Part shown: piece by piece, positions 57,234 to 64,000 of the stretch
How the letters are laid out: the number at the start of each line of letters is the position of its first letter
Numbering within the stretch: position 1 is the first letter of the stretch
Assembly: GCA_003194525.1 (NCBI GenBank)
Contig: NBIV01000040.1
Location: 310,001 to 374,000 of the forward strand
Reading direction: 5' to 3'
From: Gracilariopsis chorda
Taxonomy: Eukaryota > Rhodophyta > Florideophyceae > Gracilariales > Gracilariaceae
DNA length: 64,000 nt
Position numbers and translations under genes: made by a program
Notes under the pieces: model-generated
The model's input: the letters and a program-made list of their open reading frames with translations, nothing else
Databases searched by the model: none
What the model was told of the DNA's origin: nothing

Positions 57234-59630
57234 CTAACCTTTCGGTAACGCTAGAGCATGCCCCCATACACAACGCCTAAGGGAACTTGGGTCTGAATGG
57301 ACAGGACCGATACACTTCATGGGAGCGAGGTGGCACTTTTGTCGGCCTGAAGTGTCTCTTTCTGTGGATATGTTTTGGTGTCCATTTTGCAAAGGGCCCC
57401 AGTTCCTTCCTGTAGGTGTCACCGCCCTTGGAACAAGCTTCCATCCTGCCATCATGATCTCCCGTGTCGTAGGTAGCCATTCCACTATTTCCGCCCCGGG
57501 TTGTTTTCTATTTTTGTTCCCCCAGACACAGTCATGTCCTGGCCTAGATGTTGGCCCCATTATACTGAACCAACTCGACGATATATACAAGGCTCGTGCT
57601 ATCTCGTCATCTGTAGCATCCCTTAGCGCTTCAGGGGCAGCTTTGGCTCCCACTAGAGCCGTTACTGCCTCAAAGCAAACTTGCGTGTCTTCGGAGTCCG
57701 TGGCCGTTTCTTCTTGCGCTACTTCTAGTCCCGGCTCCTTTGATATACTGGCACCAAGACTTCGCACAAATGTCAAAACGGACGTGGCGACGACCATTCG
57801 GCCCTTTTTGCATCGGAGAACCTCACATTTGGAATGAACCTTTCTCCAACTAAACCAGAGATCTGATGTCGACAGTCTGACAGCAAATTCCTTCCTCCAC
57901 GATGCAATAGTTTTTCGGCTCGGAGAACAGTTCTCGCCACTTAGCTCAGTAACCACTTTGGTCAAAGATCGGGGTCCGGCAACTTCTACAGGTCCTATGT
58001 CGTGGACAGTCCCTCTGACGATTCCCCTTCCAGCAAGCCATGGTCCGTCTACATGCAGACGAGCCATGTCAGAACCGGTCTTTGACTGAAAAGACGCTAT
58101 CCGTCTGACATATCCTTTATAGTCGACGTATGCATCGGCTCCCATGAACCTCACGCCTAAACAAATAGGGCTCCCTGGTACGTTGGCAGATATGGCATAC
58201 GTCGGTAACTCTGACGTTTCTTCACAGTCGAGTAAACAATTCTTGATTTTGCCAGTTATGACACCATCTAGTACTTGATGAAAATCGGCGTATGTGATTG
58301 CTGCTCTGTCGTCGAGTTGTTCGAAATCTTCCCATGTTGTTCTGGTTACGAGCTGACTGAAAACGGCTTGGACCTCAAGAACGTTTGCAGCCTCAAAGTC
58401 CTGCGCTTCTGACATTCCCAATTTCAGAAAAAGTGTTTTGAGCTCTTTGAAAGCTCTTATACCATCGTACAGACTTGAAGATGATTCATTCGTTTTGAGA
58501 TGCTCTTCATCGCACTTGTGCAGCTCGATTTGAGCTGATTTACCACTGGCATCGCGCCCTGTTACTGCGATAATGAGATCCAGTTTCCAGCCATCGAAAA
58601 AGGGCACGACGGCGGTCAAAACATGTTTCATAGAGTTTTTTCTTTGCATCTCGAGAGATGAAAAGTTGAGCCTTGTTTCAAGAGACTGTTGGGCTGTGGC
58701 TCTGCGTCGGACCTTTTCTTCGAAGTGGCTAAGGTAGTTGCGTGCAGCAATATGGAATTCCGGTCTATGTGCAACGGCTAAATAAGCGCCAAGTTGGTTT
58801 GTAGGATCCATATGATGGCCATCGTTAGAGGTTTGCGAAAGCAGCTCGGTGGCACGCCTCAAGTCCTTTGCCATGTCATCACTCCCCGTCTGCAGCAGAA
58901 GAGCAAGGATAATCAAGGTGTCGACATCTTCAGCTTCGCTTATGGAACGTTCGAACAATTCCACAGCACGCTGACTGTCTCCTTCGACGCCTTCGGCACC
59001 GTCTGCAAGCAGAGCGCCAAGGTTAAGCATGGCTTCTGCATGCACCTGTTCATTGATAACAAGGGTGAACAGATCGGCGGCATGCTTTTCGTCCTTTACC
59101 ACGCCAGCCGCCCCGCGTAAGAGCAGACGGCCAAGACGAAACATGGCGTTGACATTCTGTCCTTCTTCAATGGCACGTTCGTATAGCGCCTTGGCACGCA
59201 CTGCGTCTTGCGGTACGCCTTCCGCGCCTCGTTCAAGCAGAACGCCAAGTCTGTACATGGCGCTGACATTCGTGCCTTTCTCAATGGCACGTTCGTATAG
59301 CGCCTTGGCACGCACTGCGTCTTGCGGTACGCCTTCCGCTCCCCGCTCAAGCAGAAACCCAAGTCTGAACATGGCGATGGTATCTCCGTCTTTCCTAATG
59401 GCAAGCTCGTGCTGCGCCATAGTACCCAGTGGGTTGCGCTGTTTGCTTCCGCCGCCCTGCTTGAAGGACGGCGGAAGCTGAGAACGTGGTATGTTGTTAA
59501 TAGCATAGACATCAACATCTATACTTAATCGACCAGCACGAGCTGCAGGTGGATCATTGGTGGACATAGCTGCCTTTCGCGTGGATTTAGCACGACGAGC
59601 ACGGGTTCCAGGTGAATCATCGGTGGACAT
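57234..59630 (-). CDS. Sel1-repeat protein with an unrecognised C-terminal half
   Basis: 798 residues from the ATG at 59,630. After a short Arg/Ala-rich head in which a MST-[DN]-D motif is repeated, residues about 80-290 form at least five Sel1-like repeats of 36-38 residues (AMFRLGFLLERGAEGVPQDA, then ALYERAIE). The first two repeats are almost identical in DNA over about 100 bp (near 59,170-59,270 and 59,285-59,385), a sign of recent internal duplication. Sel1 repeats are helical hairpins that mediate protein-protein contacts. The remaining 500 residues hold no domain I recognise; a Cys/His-containing tail (RRCVWGHALALPKG) closes the protein. Its role, probably as a scaffold, is inferred only from the repeats. 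Confidence 0.75.
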   Translation of the reverse strand: MSTDDSPGTRARRAKSTRKAAMSTNDPPAARAGRLSIDVDVYAINNIPRSQLPPSFKQGGGSKQRNPLGTMAQHELAIRKDGDTIAMFRLGFLLERGAEGVPQDAVRAKALYERAIEKGTNVSAMYRLGVLLERGAEGVPQDAVRAKALYERAIEEGQNVNAMFRLGRLLLRGAAGVVKDEKHAADLFTLVINEQVHAEAMLNLGALLADGAEGVEGDSQRAVELFERSISEAEDVDTLIILALLLQTGSDDMAKDLRRATELLSQTSNDGHHMDPTNQLGAYLAVAHRPEFHIAARNYLSHFEEKVRRRATAQQSLETRLNFSSLEMQRKNSMKHVLTAVVPFFDGWKLDLIIAVTGRDASGKSAQIELHKCDEEHLKTNESSSSLYDGIRAFKELKTLFLKLGMSEAQDFEAANVLEVQAVFSQLVTRTTWEDFEQLDDRAAITYADFHQVLDGVITGKIKNCLLDCEETSELPTYAISANVPGSPICLGVRFMGADAYVDYKGYVRRIASFQSKTGSDMARLHVDGPWLAGRGIVRGTVHDIGPVEVAGPRSLTKVVTELSGENCSPSRKTIASWRKEFAVRLSTSDLWFSWRKVHSKCEVLRCKKGRMVVATSVLTFVRSLGASISKEPGLEVAQEETATDSEDTQVCFEAVTALVGAKAAPEALRDATDDEIARALYISSSWFSIMGPTSRPGHDCVWGNKNRKQPGAEIVEWLPTTREIMMAGWKLVPRAVTPTGRNWGPLQNGHQNISTERDTSGRQKCHLAPMKCIGPVHSDPSSLRRCVWGHALALPKG

Positions 59631-60041
59631 GGCTGCGTTTAGTGGAGATTTGGCAGTGAAGCGTATGGTAACTCGTTGACTGTAGCTTGGTGGCTACCGT
59701 GAAGTTGAACGGTTCAGGGGTGGAGGTGGGGCTTTTCACGCTCACGATGCGCGCCGTTAAAAGTGCACAGCGTCAAGGGTTTACCTCAAGCAACAAAGGC
59801 AGTTGGCATTAGAGCGTTGGGCTCGTGACACGTCGCTACAATTACGAAGGGTGCATAGCGGCGCCGGCGCCAGAATAAAGCACCTGTCTCTAGCAATTCC
59901 AGGAATGGCCCAGTTAGGGAAGACATGGGCATCTTCGTACGCGGGAAGACAATTACGAAGGGTATGCTAAGCACGTCTGCTTCGTGCTTGCAGATGAATG
60001 CGTTGATGCTATTGTCCGGAGCTGATTGGCGTTTGTTCTGT

Positions 60042-60118
60042 AATATAGCCGGCTTGCATGGTAGGTCACCGAAAGTGAATAATATTCACTTTCTGTTACC
60101 ATGCAAGCCGGCTATATT
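60042..60118. repeat. Composite hairpin, 22-bp outer and 10-bp inner arms
   Basis: The outer arm 60,042-60,063 (AATATAGCCGGCTTGCATGG plus two bases) is an exact reverse complement of 60,097-60,118. Inside, GAAAGTGAAT (60,071-60,080) pairs with ATTCACTTTC (60,084-60,093) around an AAT loop. Only a small asymmetric bulge interrupts the stem. Confidence 0.8.
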
Positions 60119-60284
60119 CATATTATGAAAGACACTGTAAATATTTGTGAAGAATTTAAAAGTTTCTAACTTTGGCCAAACGTAGCGTGATGACCAAAAA
60201 GCCAATTGGAATCCATTGATTATTGATTGGATGCGGAGTGGGTTCGCCAAATGAGAAATTCATTCTTGTGAGTTACAAGAGTAG

Positions 60285-60662
60285 ACTAGTGTCTATCCGC
60301 CCGGACGAAATGTTGCCAAATGATTATTTTTTGAAGGTTTCGAACCTTTCATAAACGCGTCAAAAACGGTGTTTTTGAATCAAAAGTACGTTTTTGATAT
60401 CAAAAAAGCCGGTTTTCTAAAGCTTTGTAGTAAATTAGACACATTTTACGAGCACATCTCTATTAAACCATCTGCTTGTCTTATGTTTCGGCTTCTCACC
60501 TAGCATAAACAACAGAAGCTCAGAATTTTTGCAATACAAAAACAAGTTGCATAACTTATACAGACTACAAACGGCGAAAAAATCCGATCAAAATAACTAA
60601 AATTAAAGGTTAAGTTGATTGTTTTGACCTCATATGAGGTCAGCGGTCGGATAGACACTAGT
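60285..60662. mobile_element. MITE-like element with 15-bp terminal inverted repeats
   Basis: ACTAGTGTCTATCCG at 60,285-60,299 is repeated as its exact reverse complement at 60,648-60,662. The 378-bp interior is AT-rich, non-coding and contains further short palindromes such as GGTTTCGAACC near 60,339. Size, composition and ends fit a non-autonomous DNA transposon. The exact ends and target-site duplication are unclear (flanks AGTAG and AAGTT), so the superfamily is open; the CTAGTGTC-type end is compatible with Tc1/mariner-like elements. Confidence 0.55.
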
Positions 60663-60766
60663 AAGTTAGATAGCGTCATTCCGCGTGAGAAAGTTGGATG
60701 ATCAAGGCGAACGCTAATTCTAGATATAGCGCAACTTCTGGCTAAGGCGATGCACGAATTATCTCA

Positions 60767-61471
60767 ATGTCAACTATGATGTCAACAGCAGCGCCGGCGC
60801 TGACGGCAGCCGAGAAGGCAGAGCTTCGCCGTCAGAAGATTCTGGCGAAGAAAAAAGCACGCATGGCATATGCCGCCGGGAAGCGAAAAGAACTCCCGAG
60901 TGCGGCGCCGCCAGAACCGCAAGATGAAGTAAGGCCGCATACGACCATTGCTCCCTCAACCACTACCGTGAACGATGACGCACATCCTCAAGCCCAACGT
61001 AATTCACATGTACCAAATGTGTTGCGCGACCATTCGTCACTGTTTGACCCTTTTATGAGAGCACCTTTAGAAAGATCACTACAACAGCAAGGCAAGCGTA
61101 ATCCCTTGGAAAGCGCACTGGCAGTTTTGAATGAAGGTTTGGTTCGACTGATTCTTCTAAGTCTGTTAGCGGCAAGCTATTCAGGCGCTGTAACATACAA
61201 CTACATTACACGGTGGCGAGTATCTGCTGTTGAGCTTTTTGTTTCTGCTGAGCTGTGTTTGTTAGTACCCGAAATTGTTGGGGCTTTCAGAGTCAGGTCA
61301 AAAGGCCGCATGACCGGAGATGATCAACGCGAAGCATTTCCGTTCACTGTGTTACGTCTTCTGTCAAACATTCAGGACAGCGTGCTGCTGATTCGTAAGG
61401 TACTGAATGATTTCTGCATATTCATGTTTGCTTTTCTATGCACCTGGTATTTGTTTGAACTTTTACCTTGA
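60767..61471 (+). CDS. GET2/CAML-like tail-anchored protein insertion factor
   Basis: 234 residues from the ATG at 60,767. The N-terminus has the layout of GET2/CAML proteins: a short acidic/alanine start (LTAAEKAEL) then the basic motif RRQKILAKKKARMAYAAG, which in GET2 recruits the GET3 ATPase. A disordered linker of about 70 residues follows. Three membrane segments close the protein, at about residues 125-145 (LVRLILLSLLAASYSGAV), 152-172 and 212-232 (FCIFMFAFLCTWYLFELL). That three-helix C-terminus is as expected for the ER insertase partner of GET1. Sequence similarity in this family is low, so the call rests on architecture and the N-terminal motif. It is convergent with the next gene, 73 bp apart. 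Confidence 0.55.
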   Translation: MSTMMSTAAPALTAAEKAELRRQKILAKKKARMAYAAGKRKELPSAAPPEPQDEVRPHTTIAPSTTTVNDDAHPQAQRNSHVPNVLRDHSSLFDPFMRAPLERSLQQQGKRNPLESALAVLNEGLVRLILLSLLAASYSGAVTYNYITRWRVSAVELFVSAELCLLVPEIVGAFRVRSKGRMTGDDQREAFPFTVLRLLSNIQDSVLLIRKVLNDFCIFMFAFLCTWYLFELLP

Positions 61472-61544
61472 GCGCACACATGCCTATATACACAAACCAG
61501 ACTAACACGTAAACGCCACGAGATGAATGAAGAAGGAAACTTGT

Positions 61545-62327
61545 TCACGAGTCTTTGGTTTCTGCACTAGTATTCTTCTTCCTTGCCTCAGCTCTTTCTT
61601 CCTTTTTCCTTTTCTCCTTGGCCTCTTTTTCCTTCATCTTCTTCTCAATGCGACGTTGCTCGCGATTCAGTCCCGTTGTTTTAGAAGAACCGCTTCTCGA
61701 AGGAAACTCAGTATCGATTTCAGGCGACCATTGGGTCGGAGGATATGGCAAACCCTTAACCCTTTTCCTGACCCAGTCCGATTCTCGCGCGTCGTTTCGC
61801 CTAATCAATATGTTATCAATGGTGAGAATGATTGCTCCGACCGATACGTATACCAGAAGCACGAGGGTGATAATACCCAGTACGCGACCCAGAGTGGAAT
61901 CACCAGACGTATTCTGTACTACTTCCGCGGGATCGATCGTAGAATCGTCTTCTGCAAGGGTGGGTAAGGCGCCTGTGAGAAGCAACGGAACTAGCGCATA
62001 AACGGCGTAACTTAGACGATGTCGAATTGATGTAGTTGATTCACGAAGCGAATAATGCAGGCAGTTAACGATTGCTTTGAATGGCATTGATTTCGTTTCA
62101 CCTGACTTGTGATGGGCGTCAGGGGTGTGTGCCATACGGGGCGAAGGGCTGTTTGGTGACTGTGGTTGGAGCAGTTGTGTTCGTGCGATACGATGGTTAG
62201 GTGGCGAATACAATGTCCGTTTGACTGGGGTATTGGTTCGATATGTCCTCTGTCGAAGACAATTCAGTGGATTGTATGTCGTTGACAGCGGAGAAACTTG
62301 AACAAAGAGGACGGAATCCATGGCCAT
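61545..62327 (-). CDS. Probable plastid-targeted membrane protein of unknown function
   Basis: 260 residues from the ATG at 62,327. The first 60 or so residues are rich in Ser, Thr, Arg and Pro with few acids, like a transit peptide. A hydrophobic stretch at about 107-125 (YALVPLLLTGALPTLA followed by ED) resembles a thylakoid-lumen-type cleavage region. A second segment at about 148-170 (IITLVLLVYVSVGAIILTI) is a clear membrane helix. The tail from about residue 215 is a highly charged Lys/Glu helix (EKKMKEKEAKEKRKKEER). No known family was recognised. Plastid location is inferred from composition alone. Confidence 0.55.
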   Translation of the reverse strand: MAMDSVLFVQVSPLSTTYNPLNCLRQRTYRTNTPVKRTLYSPPNHRIARTQLLQPQSPNSPSPRMAHTPDAHHKSGETKSMPFKAIVNCLHYSLRESTTSIRHRLSYAVYALVPLLLTGALPTLAEDDSTIDPAEVVQNTSGDSTLGRVLGIITLVLLVYVSVGAIILTIDNILIRRNDARESDWVRKRVKGLPYPPTQWSPEIDTEFPSRSGSSKTTGLNREQRRIEKKMKEKEAKEKRKKEERAEARKKNTSAETKDS

Positions 62328-63099
62328 TGGAGAGATTGTGTCCTGACGAAGTGTCCGAAGAGAGCGCGGTTAAGAAGAAAGCTGTGAGACAGAAGTGGGT
62401 GCTTTAAGCTCTTCAAAATGTGGTGCGCAGTCGAAAAAGAGCGCGATCCGGTTGGATGCATGAACGGGACGTCGCAAAGGAAATGGGGTGGATGCCGTCA
62501 GCAGGAGTATCGCTGGCCGACTCCGGACTTCGGATGCTGAGTGAGATCATGCAGGTCGGTCAGTTCCGTCGCTGTCAACGTGGACAGCGCATGCGTCGGG
62601 CTGCCGGCAAGAACGGTTCAACTGATCTGATCCGAACAGATCTGATGAAACGTGAAATCACACGCCGCGCCGAATCGATGACCCGGTGAGCAACTCGTAA
62701 ACGGTCCACAAACGAGGCCGCCAAGTGGCCCACTTACGCGAACGAGAATCTCTGACAAGCGCTCTGAGAGAGTGCCCAAAAAGCAGCGCCTCGCACACTG
62801 CTCTGAGCGCTTGACGCGTCACAGCCTGTGACTCGCAGCTATCTACCACTTCGCGCCATTTTTGAACGTTTCCGCAGTCACAAGCGCGCCATTTTGCGCT
62901 GCCCCTCCGTACCGTTCACTTGGCTTTCTCGAACGTAGCGCCGTGTGCCAGCGCGCCCGCCATCCCCCCCCATCCCCGCCCACTACTTCAACAAACACCA
63001 TCTCAAGCTTGAACATAAATCCTGCATCACCAACGGCACTGCTTCCCCTAACCCCCCTTTTTCTTGGTCAGCCCGATTGTTGATAACACCAGCTCCACG
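62328..63099. promoter_or_regulatory. Divergent promoter region with paired GCGCCATTTT sites
   Basis: The identical decamer GCGCCATTTT occurs at 62,853-62,862 and 62,886-62,895, 33 bp apart, in TTCGCGCC and GCGCCATTTTGCGC contexts that resemble E2F-type sites. The plus-strand gene starts about 205 bp downstream. An 89-codon frame at 62,420-62,689 has no recognisable features and is not called. Confidence 0.4.
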
Positions 63100-64000
63100 A
63101 TGAGCAACGCGCGTCGTTCTGAGCGTCTTCGCCGAAAGCGTCAGAGTACACCCGGGTTAACTCGCGCGGGCAATTACAGTCTGCATGGTACAGGCTATGT
63201 CGTAGAATCCGAAGCTTCCTTCCTGCCACCGGAGGAACGACGCCCTACGAGAGAATCGCGTCGCGTGCGTTATAAAGATTCTCCGCACAAATTCATCGCG
63301 GACTCACCCGCCCCGGCTGTTCCAACACGTCAGCCATCCACCCCGAAACGAATTGCCGATCGTGTTCGAGTCTCGCTGTTTGACATACTGGGATCCGCCG
63401 CCAAGAAACCTGCAGCCAACTCATGGGGCGCTCCTCGAAGTCGTCTTCAAGAAGATGAGGTCGTCGACCATGACGAAGATGAAGACGAGGACGCCGGCGA
63501 CGAACAGCTAGAAGCCCAATCAACTGCCAACCGCGCATTCCCTCCCCGCATTGCCGCCGCAGTACCTCGTCAACTTCGCCAATCTGTGCTTACCTTCTTC
63601 AATCGTCACCGCCGATCATTACCATTAGCTCTTATATCACTCCTCTTCATAAATGGCATGTTCCTTCTTCTGGTCTTGGAAGCCCGTCACAGTCGAACAA
63701 CAGGAATCAAGCCTGCCTATCTTCGTCTGCGCGACGCTTGTACCCCGCGATGGGGTCTCGTAGACATCCCCGTCCCCCCTCTACTCAAAGCGCTTACATC
63801 CGTCTTATACGATGCAATTCTCACCACTTTCAGGACAATATTCTCATTTATAAGTCATTTACCACGGATTTTGTTCCGCTCTGCATTAAGAGCGCCGCCG
63901 CCCACGTCCATTGGAGATTTCGTAACCCGCGCTGAGCTGGAAGAGGACATTCTGCCACGGGTGCTGAGTGAAGCGAAGAAGGCCGCGCAATTAGACGCGG
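63100..64000 (+). CDS. Open-ended gene: single-pass membrane protein, possibly SUN-domain type (5' part)
   Basis: An ATG at 63,100 opens a frame that stays open to the end of the window (300 codons). The N-terminus is strongly basic (RRSERLRRKRQ) and disordered, with an acidic run (DHDEDEDEDAGDE) at about residue 125. One membrane segment lies at about residues 174-196 (PLALISLLFINGMFLLLV). After it the sequence becomes helical, ending in FVTRAELEEDILPRVLSEA. A basic nucleoplasm-type head, one membrane span and a following helical region are the layout of inner-nuclear-membrane SUN proteins, but the SUN domain itself would lie outside the window, so this is a suggestion only. Confidence 0.6.
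   Translation, partial: MSNARRSERLRRKRQSTPGLTRAGNYSLHGTGYVVESEASFLPPEERRPTRESRRVRYKDSPHKFIADSPAPAVPTRQPSTPKRIADRVRVSLFDILGSAAKKPAANSWGAPRSRLQEDEVVDHDEDEDEDAGDEQLEAQSTANRAFPPRIAAAVPRQLRQSVLTFFNRHRRSLPLALISLLFINGMFLLLVLEARHSRTTGIKPAYLRLRDACTPRWGLVDIPVPPLLKALTSVLYDAILTTFRTIFSFISHLPRILFRSALRAPPPTSIGDFVTRAELEEDILPRVLSEAKKAAQLDA

Larger units (their letters stand above)
59631..60766. other. Intergenic stretch with two small repeat elements
   Basis: About 1.1 kb separates the divergent Sel1 and GET2-like genes. It holds a composite hairpin at 60,042-60,118 and a MITE-like element at 60,285-60,662. A 14-base direct repeat (CAATTACGAAGGGT) occurs near 59,840 and 59,950. No coding sequence is supported. 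Confidence 0.55.

Noticed and set aside
62420-62689. An 89-codon Arg-rich plus-strand frame in the divergent promoter region
   Set aside because: It is low in information, with an internal AGATCTGAT direct repeat, and lies where two promoters are expected.

Overview
The window is nuclear DNA from a eukaryote, most likely a red alga of the Chondrus (florideophyte) type. This is inference. It rests on intron-poor genes that each carry at most one intron of about 100-120 bp, a gene island separated from LTR-retrotransposon-rich DNA, and a gene set that includes a Golgi-type carbohydrate sulfotransferase, a Sel1-repeat protein, a two-domain FEX fluoride exporter and a probable plastid-targeted protein. 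No rRNA, tRNA, CRISPR array or prokaryotic operon was seen.

Bases 1-36,000 are almost entirely transposable elements. A tandem array of about 1.18-kb LTRs (1-4020) leads into a Ty3/gypsy chromodomain element (A, internal region 4021-14174). This abuts a second, older element of the same broad family (B, 14175-25494). Both carry, beyond the chromodomain and before the 3' LTR, a region coding on the opposite strand whose products resemble each other; it is the best candidate here for something undescribed. A reverse-oriented solo LTR of a related subfamily (25581-27232) lies inside a decayed hAT DNA transposon. A near-perfect 117-nt hairpin precedes a Ty1/copia-type element (C, 29485-35992), which has an extra zinc-finger-like ORF upstream of gag and a well-formed candidate intron in its leader. 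All three LTR elements look broken in this window.

Bases 36,000-38,400 are apparently non-coding, with a 28-bp-arm palindrome. From about 38.4 kb to the end lies a host gene island: carbohydrate sulfotransferase (+), ribosomal protein uL29/L35 (+), kynurenine/glutamine-type aminotransferase (-, two exons), a four-pass membrane protein (+), a candidate two-exon small membrane protein (-), a TPR/J-domain/DnaJ-X protein (-), glutamine:fructose-6-phosphate aminotransferase (+, two exons), FEX fluoride exporter (-, two exons), a Sel1-repeat protein (-), a GET2/CAML-like membrane protein (+), a plastid-targeted-looking membrane protein (-), and the open 5' part of a probable nuclear-envelope-type membrane protein (+). 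A 378-bp MITE-like element and a composite hairpin sit between the Sel1 and GET2-like genes.

The genes do not form a pathway. The spliced models matter: the continuous reading frames of GFAT, the aminotransferase and FEX each lack a conserved segment that a short intron restores (the GFAT C-terminus, the aminotransferase N-terminus and the FEX TTF motif).
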